Notes: a model not told the origin generated them from the letters alone. A DNA stretch of 64,000 nt from Bacillota bacterium (GCA_023623185.1 JAMNXV010000171.1:1-64000); one strand, 5' to 3'. Positions 1-10,173 are shown, counted from the first letter of the stretch. Program-made: numbers and translations.

Positions 1-1
1 C

Positions 2-109
2 AGCGACGCCCGTTCGCTCACGATGGACCTGGCCCGGGACGGGGCCCGCGTGCTGGCGGGGCCCGGCCGCGAGCGGGACATGCTCGATCGCCCTCCCCAT
101 TGGGGATGA
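2..109 (+). CDS. Possible C-terminal end of a CDS entering from the left edge (...SLTMDLARDGARVLAGPGRERDMLDRPPHWG*)
   Basis: Open frame from the window edge to TGA at 107-109, followed by a terminator-like hairpin at ~134-160. Confidence 0.35.
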   Translation, partial: SDARSLTMDLARDGARVLAGPGRERDMLDRPPHWG

Positions 110-133
110 TGGCGTTCCTGGTCTGTTTGCAAG

Positions 134-164
134 GCCCGTCGCCAGCAGGCGCGGGCTCTTTCTC
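134..164 (+). terminator. Intrinsic terminator-like hairpin
   Basis: GCCCG(T)CGCC-AGCA-GGCGCGGGC followed by a TCTTTCTCTT tract. Confidence 0.6.
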
Positions 165-302
165 TTATGCGCCGTTACGGCGGGGGGCTCCGGGTCGCAG
201 GCGGTAGGGCTGCCGGAGTCGCGGGCGTTAATGACGGATCGACGGCGGGCATTGATGACGCATAGACGGCGGGCACTTATTGAGGGTTGAACGGTGACGA
301 TG

Positions 303-2588
303 TCAGCCGGGCCTCGTGCGTGGCCCCCGCCGCAGCCCGAGCCGGCGCAGGAGGTACGTGCGCCAGCCGTACCGGTCAAACAGCGCATCCTTGTGCGCGT
401 GCTCCGCGGGCACCGGCCGGCCCGGCGGGCCGTAGCGGGCGGCACTGTAGTCGGACGCGGCCTGCAGGACCTCTTCCCGCAGCGAGGGCAGACTCTCTGC
501 CACGCGCGCCGCGTACTCGTGGGCCGTCTGGTGGGGCTGGCGGCGCAGGCCGAACCGGGCCAGCAGCCAGGCGGCCTTCTCCCACGCTTCCTGTACTACC
601 GAGCGGGGGTCGCGGTAGCGGAAGCGCTCCTGTCCACGGAGCACCCGGGCGACCAGCAGCACGATGGCGATCAGCACGGCCAGCGGGGCGGCGAGCCAGG
701 TCCAGTCGCGCCCTGCCCCGGCCGGCGTCAGCCCGCTGAAGTCCATGGGCTCCGGCCTCTCCTGTTCCTCGGACGGGGGGAGCGGCAGGTCTGAAGCGGC
801 TTCGGCGCCGGGCTCATCGGGCGCCTCGGGCACAGGCGGCTCGTCGGCTGCCGAGGGGGTGGGGGAGGCGCTGCGGGAGATGACGGGCAGGTCGGCCCGC
901 GGCGTGGGGTCGAAGGTCACCCAGCCGTAGCCGGGGAAGTAGGCCTCCACCCAGGCGTGGGCCTGCGAGTTGCGGGCCTCGTACACGTACCAGCCGCGGG
1001 AGTCGAGGGTGAACGGCGCCGATGACGGAATGGCGAATCCCTCCACGAAGCGGGCGGGAATGCCCAGCTCGCGCAGCATCACCACCATGGCCGAGGCGTA
1101 GTAGGTGCAGTAGCCCTCCTGCAGGTCAAAAAGGAAGAAGTCCACGAAATCGCGCCCCCGCGGGGTGGGCGGCGGGGTCAGCGTGTAGTGCATCGTCCGC
1201 AGGTAGGATTCGATGGCCACCGCCTGGTCGAAGGGGTGCTCCCAGTCCGCAGTGATGCGCCTGGCCAGCGCGCCCACCCGGGGCGGAACCCTGGGGAGCT
1301 GCAGATACCGCTCCAGGTCGGGGACGGACTCATCCGGCGACGGCATCTGCCCCTCCGGACCGGGGCTGTAGGCGGGTGACTCGCGGATCTGGACGGCGCT
1401 GTACAGCGGGATGCGGGCGGTGACGGCGTAGGTCTCGCCCGGGGCGATGGGCCGGGCCGCGCGCAGGTTGGCCTCCGCGTCCGCGCTGTACCCGGGCAGC
1501 CCGTCGATGCGGACCGGCTCCAGCATGTGGAAGACTGTCCGCCCGAAGCCGAGCACGGGCGTGACCTCTGCCACCAGGTTGCGCCTCAGGGTCTCCTCAC
1601 CCATCTGCGAGGGCAGCATGCCGCCCTCCATTCTGACCTCGGGCGACTCGCCCGGTTCCCAGGTGGAGCCGGTGTACGTGAGGAAGGCGGCTCCCCGCAC
1701 GTACAGGGCCTGCGAAACCGGCCCGTTCACGGCGATGCGCAGGGCGACCCGGTCGTCCAGGGACACGGCGCCGCCGAGCCGGCCGAGGTCCGGCGTGAAA
1801 CCGGTGGAGGCCAGCGAGAAGTCCGCGATGGTGCGGACGCCGCCCCCGCGGAAGTCCTGCAGGGCGGGGATCGCAGTCTGCAACCGGCGGCCCAGCTCGC
1901 CCAGGCTGACCGGCCGGAAGTCGGAGGGCAGCACGGCGGCCACCAGCACGATGCCCAGGATGGCGGCGACCGCCGGGGTCAGCGGGGAGCGGCGGCCCAG
2001 GTGGCGCCCCTCGGCCCGCCAGCGGGCCTCCCGCAGGGCGGCCTGGCCCAGCACCCAGAGCAGCAGCGCCAGCACGGCGTAGGCCTGAAAGTAGCCCGCC
2101 GCGGGTTCGAAGTACCAGCCCCACTGGGTGCCGAAAAGCAGGAAGCCCAGCGCGAGGGTCCAGACGGTCCGGCCGCGGCGAAAGGCCTCGCCCGTGACGA
2201 CGAGTGCGCTGCCGAGCCCGGCCAGGGCGATCAGCACGGCGCCCAGGTTGGGGCCGAAGGAAGCGCCCAGGTTGCCGCCGGCCAGCTCCCGGGCCAGATC
2301 GGCCCCCTCGACTGCGGCGCGCAGCGCCCAGCGGGAGAACTCCGGCAGCCGGCGGACCGCCACCAGCGCGGCGAGCCCGACCGCCGCCGTGCTGAGGAGC
2401 CCCAGCCTGCGGCTCTGCCACCAGAGCCAGCCCCAGAGTACGCTGACCAGAGCCAGAAGCAGCGCCTGCTCCAGGGGCAGATCCATGTGCCAGAACTGGT
2501 TGAGCGACTGCAGCACCAGGGCCACCAGCCCGGCCGAGACCAGCGCCAGGGCTAGCTGGTAGCCGACGGATGGGCGCGCGGTCGCCAT
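303..2588 (-). CDS. Transglutaminase-like membrane protein (multi-TM N-terminus plus transglutaminase core)
   Basis: Motifs GYCTYYASAMVVMLRELGIPARFVEGF and AHAWVEAYFPGYGWVTFDPTP. Likely start [11 protein letters not shown] at 2588; the longer upstream ORF overlaps the DUF58 gene. Confidence 0.88.
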   Translation of the reverse strand: MATARPSVGYQLALALVSAGLVALVLQSLNQFWHMDLPLEQALLLALVSVLWGWLWWQSRRLGLLSTAAVGLAALVAVRRLPEFSRWALRAAVEGADLARELAGGNLGASFGPNLGAVLIALAGLGSALVVTGEAFRRGRTVWTLALGFLLFGTQWGWYFEPAAGYFQAYAVLALLLWVLGQAALREARWRAEGRHLGRRSPLTPAVAAILGIVLVAAVLPSDFRPVSLGELGRRLQTAIPALQDFRGGGVRTIADFSLASTGFTPDLGRLGGAVSLDDRVALRIAVNGPVSQALYVRGAAFLTYTGSTWEPGESPEVRMEGGMLPSQMGEETLRRNLVAEVTPVLGFGRTVFHMLEPVRIDGLPGYSADAEANLRAARPIAPGETYAVTARIPLYSAVQIRESPAYSPGPEGQMPSPDESVPDLERYLQLPRVPPRVGALARRITADWEHPFDQAVAIESYLRTMHYTLTPPPTPRGRDFVDFFLFDLQEGYCTYYASAMVVMLRELGIPARFVEGFAIPSSAPFTLDSRGWYVYEARNSQAHAWVEAYFPGYGWVTFDPTPRADLPVISRSASPTPSAADEPPVPEAPDEPGAEAASDLPLPPSEEQERPEPMDFSGLTPAGAGRDWTWLAAPLAVLIAIVLLVARVLRGQERFRYRDPRSVVQEAWEKAAWLLARFGLRRQPHQTAHEYAARVAESLPSLREEVLQAASDYSAARYGPPGRPVPAEHAHKDALFDRYGWRTYLLRRLGLRRGPRTRPG

Positions 2589-3847
2589 GGGCGCACCCCC
2601 TCTCCCACGTGCACGCGCAGGTCGGCCAGCCGGCGCAGGTCCGCGCCGGCCGGCACCACGTAGACCCACAGCCCCCTCCGGGCCAGCAGGTCGATCAGCC
2701 GCGGGTCCGCGGCGCCGATCTGCCGCCGCGCGAGGCCCGGCGGTGCGAAGGTGGCGGCATCCAGCAGGATCAGGGCCACCCGGTGCCGGGCCCGCAGGGC
2801 CGCGAGCCGGTCGCAGAGGCGCGGCGTCAGCCGCGGGGTGATGATGACCAGCGTCGCTCTGTGGGCCAGGTGGCCGGTCTCGGTTTCGAGGAGCTGCTCC
2901 AGCATGACGTCGCCGGCAGGCTCCACCTGCGCCAGGGCCTCCATGATCTCCCGGAAGGCCCGCTCGCCCCTGCCGGGGCCCACGGCGAAGCGGGCCTGCC
3001 CCGTGCATAAGAGCCCGGTCTCCATCTTGCGGCGGATGCCCAGGGCGGCCAGAGAGGCTGCGATCTCCGCGGCCATCTCCGCGGTGGAGTGGCCCCCGGC
3101 GGCCGTTCCGTCCACGTGCACCTCCCGGTGGAAGTCCGCGAGGAGGATGAGCTGCGTGGTCGCGTTCAATTCGTGCTGGCGGGTCATGAGGGTGCCCATG
3201 CGGGCGGAGGTCCGCCAGTGGATGTGGCGGGGATTGTCGCCGGGCACGTAGCGGCGGATCTCGGCGTGGTTGGAGGGGTCCTCGAACGCGCGCTCCTGGG
3301 TGCGCACCGGGCCGAAGGGCTGGGCCAGCGGCACGGGCAGGTCCTCGATGGGATGCACCCGGGGGTAGATGGTGATCTGCGCGTCTGGGCGCAGGACCGT
3401 TTCGCGCGTGAAGAGCCCCAGCGCGTCCCCGGTGCGGATGCGGTAGGGCCCCACCAGGCACTGCCCCCGGCGGCGGGCGGTGAGGGTGAGCTGCACGACG
3501 TGGCTGCCCACCAGCGGCAGGGAGGTGGCCAGACGGGGCCGGTCGCCGGCGAGCAGGTGCGGCGGCGTTCCGTCCTCAACCTCCACCCAGGGAACCGGCA
3601 CCCAGCCCTCGTTCTCCAGCCGGAGTTTGACCTGGATCGCCTCGCCCACCTCGATCCGCCGCCGGTCGACGGCCACGGATCCGGCGATGCGGCGCGAGGC
3701 GTACTGCGTATACGCCCAGGCGCCGGCCCACAGCAGGAGCAGCAGGTAGAGGACGAAGTACGGGAGGCTGCCGCCGCTGAGCCGGGCCACCAGATAGGCG
3801 ACCGCGATCAGGGCCGGCAGCCGCCACTCACGCCCGCCGCGCCGCAT
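2552..3847 (-). CDS. DUF58 domain protein
   Basis: [35 protein letters not shown] is the typical DUF58 signature; adjacent to MoxR ATPase and transglutaminase genes. Confidence 0.9.
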   Translation of the reverse strand: MRRGGREWRLPALIAVAYLVARLSGGSLPYFVLYLLLLLWAGAWAYTQYASRRIAGSVAVDRRRIEVGEAIQVKLRLENEGWVPVPWVEVEDGTPPHLLAGDRPRLATSLPLVGSHVVQLTLTARRRGQCLVGPYRIRTGDALGLFTRETVLRPDAQITIYPRVHPIEDLPVPLAQPFGPVRTQERAFEDPSNHAEIRRYVPGDNPRHIHWRTSARMGTLMTRQHELNATTQLILLADFHREVHVDGTAAGGHSTAEMAAEIAASLAALGIRRKMETGLLCTGQARFAVGPGRGERAFREIMEALAQVEPAGDVMLEQLLETETGHLAHRATLVIITPRLTPRLCDRLAALRARHRVALILLDAATFAPPGLARRQIGAADPRLIDLLARRGLWVYVVPAGADLRRLADLRVHVGEGVRPWRPRAHPSATS

Positions 3848-4793
3848 GGCTCCTCAGTCCCGCAGGCACGGGCACCTGGGCCAGCAGGTCCTCCACCAGC
3901 GCCTCCGCGCCGCCGCCCCGCAGCTGCGCTTCGGGCCGCAGGATGATCCGGTGCGCCAGCACCAGCGGCGCCATCTCCTTCACGTCGTCGGGCGTGACGT
4001 AATTGCGGCCCCGGGTCAGGGCGATCGCCTGGCTGGTGCGGTACAGCGCGATGGAGCCGCGGGGCGAGGCGCCCAGGTAGACGTCCGGGTGCTCGCGCGT
4101 GGCCTGCACGAGCCGCACGATGTACTCCAGAACCGATTCATCCACGTGCACGTCCTTCACCACCTGTTGCAGGTGGAGCACCTCGTCGGCCGTGAGCACC
4201 TGGCCCAGCTCCTCCAGCGGCGGCCGCCGGGAGCGCTCGACGACGGTCATCTCCTCCCGGAGCGAGGGGTAGCCCAGCCGCAGCTTGATCAGGAAGCGGT
4301 CGAGCTGCGCCTCGGGCAGGGGGAAGGTGCCCTCGTACTCGATGGGGTTCTGGGTGGCCAGCACCAGGAAGGGGCGCGGCAGGCGCCGGGTGACGCCGTC
4401 GACGGTCAGCTGCCCCTCCTCCATGCACTCCAGGAGCGCGGACTGGGTCTTGGGCGACGTGCGGTTGATCTCATCCGCCAGGACGATCTGGCTCATGATG
4501 GGACCGGGCCGGAACTCGAACTCGCCGGTCTTCTGGTTGTAGACGGAAACCCCCGTGACATCGGAGGGAAGCAGGTCGGGGGTAAACTGGATGCGGCGGA
4601 AGTCGCAGCCCAGCGACCGGGCCAGGCTGCGGACCAGGGTGGTCTTGCCCACGCCGGGCACGTCCTCGATCAGCACGTGCCCCTGGCAAAGGAGGGCGAC
4701 CAGGACGTACTGGATCTCGCGCCGCTTCCCGACGACCGCCCGCTCGATGTTCTGGGTGACTCGGGACAGCGCCTCGCTGGCCTTCAAGGACAA
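3828..4793 (-). CDS. MoxR-type AAA+ ATPase
   Basis: Walker [13 protein letters not shown], Walker [46 protein letters not shown]. Confidence 0.95.
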   Translation of the reverse strand: MSLKASEALSRVTQNIERAVVGKRREIQYVLVALLCQGHVLIEDVPGVGKTTLVRSLARSLGCDFRRIQFTPDLLPSDVTGVSVYNQKTGEFEFRPGPIMSQIVLADEINRTSPKTQSALLECMEEGQLTVDGVTRRLPRPFLVLATQNPIEYEGTFPLPEAQLDRFLIKLRLGYPSLREEMTVVERSRRPPLEELGQVLTADEVLHLQQVVKDVHVDESVLEYIVRLVQATREHPDVYLGASPRGSIALYRTSQAIALTRGRNYVTPDDVKEMAPLVLAHRIILRPEAQLRGGGAEALVEDLLAQVPVPAGLRSHAARRA

Positions 4794-4948
4794 CCTCTCC
4801 TTCGGTGGAATCCGATACCGGACGGCCGGCCCCGAGGGGACGGCGTGCCGCGCAAGATGCTCACAATGTCAATACGTCAGAAGAGCAAGTAATGTTCGGT
4901 GTGAACAAGAAGAATGTCAGGGGGGAGTTGTGACCCAAACTGCTGTGG

Positions 4949-4954
4949 TATACT
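4949..4954 (+). promoter_or_regulatory. Candidate -10 (TATACT, TGTGG upstream) for the TlpA-like gene
   Basis: TGTGGTATACT about 40 nt upstream of the likely start; the same TGTGGTA context recurs at other promoters in the window. Confidence 0.5.
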
Positions 4955-4995
4955 GGCGATAATGTGATGTGTGTGAGGAATGGGGTGTGCTCATC

Positions 4996-5730
4996 ATGTT
5001 CAGACTGGCGGAGTTGCGTGCCGTGCGACGGAGTGCCCTTTCCCTGCTGGCCCTCGCGCTGCTGCTCGCGGGCTGCGGCGGGGTGCGGGCGAATGTGGAG
5101 GTTGGGGATTCTCCGGCACAGCCCGCCGGCGCCGGCGGCGACCCGGCGGCTGAGCAGGCGCCCGCTGAGGTCCTGGAGGTGAAGCCGCTGCCCGGCTACC
5201 TGGCGGCGGACTTCCGGGTGAAGGACGTGTTCACCGGCGAGGTCATCACCCTCTCCGACCTGAAGGGCACACCGGTCTTTCTGAACTTCTGGGCGACCTG
5301 GTGCCCCCCGTGCAAGGACGAGATGCCCGAGATGGAGGAGTTCCACCAGCAGATGGGCGATGAGGTCCGCGTGGTGGCGGTGAGCGGCGATCCCTCCGAC
5401 TCGCCGCAGAAGATCGCCGCCTTTGCGGAGGCGATGGGCCTCACGTTCAGCGTGGCGCACGACGGCGGGAGCGCGGCCAGGGCCTACCGGGTCACGGGGC
5501 TGCCGACCTCCTTCTTCATCGACGCCGACGGCGTGATTCAGGTGCGGTACATGGGCCAGCTCTCCCTGGAGCAGATGAAGGAGTACGCGGAACTGGCCTC
5601 GAACCCAGCAGAGGATCAAGCTGATTCAGAGGAACCGGCAGATGCGGACGAACCGGCCGAACCGGCAGATCCGGCAGAGGCAGCGGAGCCGGCCGGGTCG
5701 GCAGAGCCTGAAGAATCGGCAGATCCGTAA
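4996..5730 (+). CDS. TlpA/ResA-like thioredoxin-fold lipoprotein with acidic EPAD-rich C-terminal tail
   Basis: Lipobox LLLAGCGG, FLNFWATWCPPCKDEMPEM, cis-Pro region GLPTSFFID. Start chosen at 4996 (SD GAGGAATGGGG). Confidence 0.9.
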   Translation: MFRLAELRAVRRSALSLLALALLLAGCGGVRANVEVGDSPAQPAGAGGDPAAEQAPAEVLEVKPLPGYLAADFRVKDVFTGEVITLSDLKGTPVFLNFWATWCPPCKDEMPEMEEFHQQMGDEVRVVAVSGDPSDSPQKIAAFAEAMGLTFSVAHDGGSAARAYRVTGLPTSFFIDADGVIQVRYMGQLSLEQMKEYAELASNPAEDQADSEEPADADEPAEPADPAEAAEPAGSAEPEESADP

Positions 5731-5758
5731 TCCCACCGCGAGGGGCTAATATCGGGGA

Positions 5759-6370
5759 ATGACCTGGTTACTGGGCTTTCTGCGGAGCGTCGCCCACGAC
5801 CGGCGATGGTGGTGGGCGCTCCTCACCGTAAACTTCCTGGGTTCGCTCTACGGTTTCTACTGGTACTGGCCACAGCTCTCGCAGACGCCGCCGGTCCGGT
5901 GGTTCATCGTGCCCGACAGCCCGGGCGCGACCTTCCTCTTCACCATCTGGCTGGGGCTCCTGCTCGCCGGTGCAGACTGGCGCAGGCCCGGCATGCAGCT
6001 CCTGGGAGCGGTGGCCTTCGTCTCGAATATGAAGTACGGCCTGTGGACCGCCATCGTGCTGCCCCAGGCCGGCATCAAGTATGGGTGGGAGTTCGAGTTT
6101 GTCCACCTGACCCTGTCACACCTGGCCATGTGGGCGCAGGGGATGCTGTTCGCGCGCCACTACCGGCCCGGGCCGACCGCGGCAGCGCTGGCCCTGGTGT
6201 GGATGATCGTGCAGGATGCGGTGGACTACCGCCTGTGGATGACGCACCCGACGCTGCCGTACCAGGCGGAGTTCGGGTTTGCCCGGGGTGTGGCAGGCAC
6301 GCTGTCGCTCATCTGGGGGCTGTTCCTGGTGGCGCAGGCCCTGTCTCACGGGCGGCGGGTCCACGGGTGA
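5759..6370 (+). CDS. DUF1405-like integral membrane protein
   Basis: Multi-TM; NFLGSLYGFYWYWPQL and NMKYGLWT match the family style. Confidence 0.7.
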   Translation: MTWLLGFLRSVAHDRRWWWALLTVNFLGSLYGFYWYWPQLSQTPPVRWFIVPDSPGATFLFTIWLGLLLAGADWRRPGMQLLGAVAFVSNMKYGLWTAIVLPQAGIKYGWEFEFVHLTLSHLAMWAQGMLFARHYRPGPTAAALALVWMIVQDAVDYRLWMTHPTLPYQAEFGFARGVAGTLSLIWGLFLVAQALSHGRRVHG

Positions 6371-6393
6371 GGAAGGAGGAGGAGGTCATCCCC

Positions 6394-6690
6394 ATGGCGG
6401 AGAAGCGGCCCAGCGTGCGCGTGCCGCTGGTGCGGGACAAGGATGGGATCCTCTCCCGGCTGAAGAAGATCGAGGGCCAGGTGCGGGGCCTGCAGCGCAT
6501 GGTGGAGGAGGACCGGTACTGCGTCGACATCCTCAACCAGGTGGCGGCGGTGGAGGCGGCCCTGAACCGGGTGGGCCTGATGCTGCTGGAGGGGCATGTG
6601 AAGGGCTGCATGGCGGCCGCCGTGCGGCGTGGCGAGGGCGATGAGGCGGTGGCCGAACTCATGGAAGTGCTGAGGCGGTTTGTGAAATGA
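6394..6690 (+). CDS. CsoR/RcnR (DUF156) metal-sensing repressor
   Basis: ILSRLKKIEGQVRGLQRMVEEDRYCVDILNQVAAVEAAL...EGHVKGCM; C-H-C ligand pattern. Confidence 0.9.
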   Translation: MAEKRPSVRVPLVRDKDGILSRLKKIEGQVRGLQRMVEEDRYCVDILNQVAAVEAALNRVGLMLLEGHVKGCMAAAVRRGEGDEAVAELMEVLRRFVK

Positions 6691-7079
6691 GCGGGAAGGA
6701 GGCGCGAAGGCGGGGGCGGGCACAGCGATGGGCCCCCGTGGTGATCACCGCGCTCTTCTCCCTGCCGCTCCTGGCCGACCTGGTGGCGCAGGGCCTGGGC
6801 TACGAGGTGTTCTACTTGGCCGATCCGAAACTGCAGGCCGTGTGGGGAACCCTGGTCCAGGTCGTTGGCGGCGGGTCCGTCTACGTGCACGCGCTGCGGC
6901 AGGTGGCGGGCCGCCGCGTCTCACAGGCGGTGCTGTTGACCCTGCTTTCCACCCTGATTTACGCCATGGGGTTGTACGTCGCAGCGCTCAACCGGCAGGC
7001 AAATCTCTACTTCCTCGCCGCAGGCTGGACGCTGCTGGCAGGCTACCTGCTGGATGTGCGTGACAGCCACATCGAGTGA
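6687..7079 (+). CDS. Small multi-TM membrane protein
   Basis: Overlaps the CsoR stop (ATGA); hydrophobic helices. Confidence 0.6.
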   Translation: MSGKEARRRGRAQRWAPVVITALFSLPLLADLVAQGLGYEVFYLADPKLQAVWGTLVQVVGGGSVYVHALRQVAGRRVSQAVLLTLLSTLIYAMGLYVAALNRQANLYFLAAGWTLLAGYLLDVRDSHIE

Positions 7080-7104
7080 TCCGCGCCGAACCCGATAAAG
7101 ATCA

Positions 7105-7134
7105 AAGGGCCGTGGGTGTCTCCCACGGCCCTTG
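7105..7134. terminator. Hairpin terminator between convergent genes
   Basis: AAGGGCCGTGGG-TGTC-TCCCACGGCCCTT. Confidence 0.6.
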
Positions 7135-7198
7135 CGCGATTTCAGCGCAGGCGGCTGGGTCCTGCCGGACCCATTTGGTCTCGCAATGTAGGGAAGGA

Positions 7199-7441
7199 TC
7201 AGATGCCGAACCAGCCCGGGTACCCGGCAATGCCCGGGATGCCCGCAGTGGTGGGGTACGCGGATGGTACCGTGGCCACGGTGGTGACCGGGACGGCGTA
7301 CTCGTAGACGCGGTAGACCGTTGCGTTGGCGGCGGGGTAGGCGGCCGCCCCCGGCCAGATCGCCAGGTCATTGGCGCCGGCCTGGGCGCCAATGAACGGG
7401 GAGAAGGCGGCGATGTCGGTGCCGAATCCACCAAAGTTCAT
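7199..7441 (-). CDS. Small Gly/Ala/Tyr/Pro-rich protein (80 aa), unknown function
   Basis: MNFGGFGTDIAAFSPFIGAQAGANDLAIW...; SD GGAG upstream on the minus strand. Confidence 0.55.
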   Translation of the reverse strand: MNFGGFGTDIAAFSPFIGAQAGANDLAIWPGAAAYPAANATVYRVYEYAVPVTTVATVPSAYPTTAGIPGIAGYPGWFGI

Positions 7442-7536
7442 CCGCTTGCGCTCCTTTCGACTCGTGACCTGCGGGGTCCTCATGGAGAGGGGCCTTGCTC
7501 CCACACTATGTGAGGCCACGGGTCGAGGTGACAGCG

Positions 7537-8109
7537 CTAGCCTGCCCCGGACCCGCCCGGATGCGGGTACGCCAGGAAGTGGAAGGCGTAGTCGCCCTCG
7601 GCATCTTCGTAGCGGGCGACGAGCGCCCGAAGCTCCTTCAGGAACGCCTCACGCCGTACGGCGCCGAGCCTCAGGCGGTACAGCCCGTGATGGGTCGTGC
7701 CGGCGCCCTCGCCGTCCTTTCCGGTTTGATCCCGGCTGGTTTGGCAGGCCCGCAGGAAGTCCGACTGAATCTGGTTCAGCTCGCGCACCAGGCCGGCCTC
7801 CAGCCGGCTGCGGCCCCCGGACTGGGCCGCCAGCAGGGGGTCCGTCTGGAACTCCTTCGCGATGGCCTGGTAGTACTTCTCCACGATGCCGTTCTGGGTC
7901 TCGCGGGTGAACTTCAGTTCCACCAGGCCGACCTTCAGCAGCTGCTTCACGTGGTAGCTGGTCTTGGCCGGCTCCTCGCCGAACAGGTCAGCCAGCTGCT
8001 TGGCGGTCATGGGCTTTTCGGTCAGCGTGGCGAGGATGCGCACGCGCGTCGCGTGGCTGAGCGCTTTCAGTTGGCGGATGTCACGAATGGTATAGGACTC
8101 CAGCACCAA
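7537..8109 (-). CDS. ArsR-like winged-helix transcriptional regulator
   Basis: IRQLKALSHATRVRILATLTEKPMTAKQLADLFGEEPAKTSYHVKQLLKVGLVEL. Confidence 0.88.
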   Translation of the reverse strand: MVLESYTIRDIRQLKALSHATRVRILATLTEKPMTAKQLADLFGEEPAKTSYHVKQLLKVGLVELKFTRETQNGIVEKYYQAIAKEFQTDPLLAAQSGGRSRLEAGLVRELNQIQSDFLRACQTSRDQTGKDGEGAGTTHHGLYRLRLGAVRREAFLKELRALVARYEDAEGDYAFHFLAYPHPGGSGAG

Positions 8110-8189
8110 GTCGTCGCCCCTTCATACATTTCCTGTGCACCGTCATTTTGCACATCAAGTTTAACATGCGAGGGTGAGATATCAAGTCC

Positions 8190-9029
8190 CTAAAGTATCT
8201 TCGTGGCGACGGCCTCCACGGCCGACCAGGTGAAGGGAAAGCCCGTGGGCCAGGCCATGGCCATGAGCTGCGCCGCGGCGCTTTGCACCCGGCTGACCTC
8301 GGCCTCGGTGAGGTCGCCGGGCCAGGTGGGGGCGATGACCGACATGAGCTGCACGAAGGGGACCGGTTCGGTGATCTGCTCGCGCTGTATACGGTTCTGC
8401 AGCCGTTCGACGACGAACCCGGCCTGCTGCATCAGGCCGGCCAGCTCGCCGGGGGTGGGCAGTTCGGGGATCGGCGGCGCACGGTCCGGGCCCAGCACGG
8501 CGCGGATGACGGCGTCGATGAGCAGAAACCACTCGCGGAAGCCCGGAGCGGTGGCGGTGATGAGCACCAACTGCCCGCCTGGCTTCAGCACGCGGGCCAG
8601 TCCGCGCATGGCGGACGGCCGGTCCCGGAACCAGTGGAAGACGGAATTGCAGATCACCAGATCAAAGGCGGCATCGGGGAATGGCAGCTGCTCCGCGTCG
8701 CCCAGGAGGATGGTCGCGGGGATTCCCAGCTGCCGGGCCTTCGCGGTGGCCACCGCGACCATGCCCGGCGAGATGTCGATGCCGACCAGAGGGCCTGTGG
8801 GAGCGAACCAGCGGGCGGCTTCGAAGAGGTTGAGTCCAGTGCCGCAGCCGACGTCGAGGATGGCCGGCCGCGGCCCCACCCGCACATAGGGCAGCACTCG
8901 GCGGATCGCGGCCAGGTAACTCTGTCCGGCCAGCAGGTCATACAGCGCCGACGTGCGCGAGTACCCCATGGCCAGCCGCGCCTTTTCGCCATCCACAGGA
9001 CTGCACCCCCCGGACCTCAGCATATTCAC
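8190..9029 (-). CDS. Class I SAM-dependent methyltransferase
   Basis: PAILDVGCGTGLNLFEAARWFAPTGPLVGIDISPGMVAVA...FDLVICNSVFHWF. Start uncertain. Confidence 0.88.
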   Translation of the reverse strand: MNMLRSGGCSPVDGEKARLAMGYSRTSALYDLLAGQSYLAAIRRVLPYVRVGPRPAILDVGCGTGLNLFEAARWFAPTGPLVGIDISPGMVAVATAKARQLGIPATILLGDAEQLPFPDAAFDLVICNSVFHWFRDRPSAMRGLARVLKPGGQLVLITATAPGFREWFLLIDAVIRAVLGPDRAPPIPELPTPGELAGLMQQAGFVVERLQNRIQREQITEPVPFVQLMSVIAPTWPGDLTEAEVSRVQSAAAQLMAMAWPTGFPFTWSAVEAVATKIL

Positions 9030-9120
9030 ACGGGGCAGATCCGTCCCAGGGACCGATTCGGCCGCACCTCCATAAGATGGCGTCAGTCATGCGAAATGCG
9101 CCCTGAGAGGTGGTTGACCG

Positions 9121-10065
9121 ATGCGACACGGTTTCATCGCCGCGCCGCCCTTCATCCCGCCGGGCGGAATGCGAATACCCGGTCCCCCGCCCGCGATGCC
9201 TCCTTTGCCCGTCCACATGCCCCTGCCCCCCGCCGCCTCGCAGTCCTCCCAGCTCGCCGGGCCCTCTGCTGCACAGCCCGGGCCGGCCGGATCGGTTTCA
9301 CCGGGGGCTCCCGCAGATCCGACCCAGGGGTTTCCGCCGCTGACGGCGCAGGGCTTCCCGGGCATGCCGGCGTCGGGCGTTCCGGGGTTGGCGCTGCAGG
9401 GTGTGCCGGGCGTGCCGGTTCAGGGTGTCTCCGGGCCGGCGCCGAATGGGCTCCCGGGTGCGCCGGCGCAGGGCCTCCCGGGTTTACCCGTCCAGGCGCT
9501 TCCGACCCCGCTTGCCGGCACGGCTCCCCAAGGCATTCCGAGCCCGGGCGCGCAGGGCTTCCCGATGCCGCCGGGCTTTGGGGGCATGGCGCCGCAAGGC
9601 GTTCCCGGCATGATGGCGCAAGGCTTCCCGGGTCTTTCGCAGCAGGCTGCACCCGGCTCGCAGGACCTCTTCGGCCTTCCGGCGTCCTCCGCCGAGGCCT
9701 TCGCGGCTGAAGCGGCCTCGGCCGGCACGGCCTCGACTGATGCGGGCACGGCCTCGACTGCTGCGGGCACGACCTCCACTGCTGCGGGCACTGCGCCGGC
9801 TCCCGCAGGCGCATTCCCGGGCGCCGATCCGTTCTGGGCGCAGCGGCAGGCGCTGGCCCAGCAACTCCTGGCGCAGCAGGCGGTTCAGCAGCAGGCGGCC
9901 TTGGCGGCGATGCTGCCCGGTATGGCGGACCAGGCCTTTGGGGCATCTGAGACAGCCGCGCCGGAGCCCGACGCGCCGGCCCCTGCCCCTTCCACACAGC
10001 GTCGGCTGAGAGCCGGTACCTACTCGACCAGAGGCCTCGGGGGCGGTTATTCGACCCGGGGCTGA
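9121..10065 (+). CDS. Gly/Pro-rich repeat protein (QG[hydrophobic]PG repeats), unknown function
   Basis: About ten QGFPG/QGVPG/QGLPG units, then A/T/G-rich and Q-rich segments. Confidence 0.7.
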   Translation: MRHGFIAAPPFIPPGGMRIPGPPPAMPPLPVHMPLPPAASQSSQLAGPSAAQPGPAGSVSPGAPADPTQGFPPLTAQGFPGMPASGVPGLALQGVPGVPVQGVSGPAPNGLPGAPAQGLPGLPVQALPTPLAGTAPQGIPSPGAQGFPMPPGFGGMAPQGVPGMMAQGFPGLSQQAAPGSQDLFGLPASSAEAFAAEAASAGTASTDAGTASTAAGTTSTAAGTAPAPAGAFPGADPFWAQRQALAQQLLAQQAVQQQAALAAMLPGMADQAFGASETAAPEPDAPAPAPSTQRRLRAGTYSTRGLGGGYSTRG

Positions 10066-10085
10066 ACGGGTCCATCTGGCACATA

Positions 10086-10117
10086 CCCGGGGGCTCCGCA
10101 GGCGCGGAGCCCCCGGG
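10086..10117 (+). terminator. Strong hairpin, probable terminator
   Basis: CCCGGGGGCTCCGC-agg-CGCGGAGCCCCCGGG; weak T-tract. Confidence 0.55.
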
Positions 10118-10173
10118 CTGTTCGCGCGGTGGAGCCAAATCCGACATTTTTATCTTCGAAACGTCAATGACAC

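Noticed and set aside
303-3461. Single 1052-aa minus-strand ORF
   Set aside because: Its N-terminal ~290 aa are an out-of-frame shadow of the DUF58 gene; the transglutaminase protein starts at 2588.
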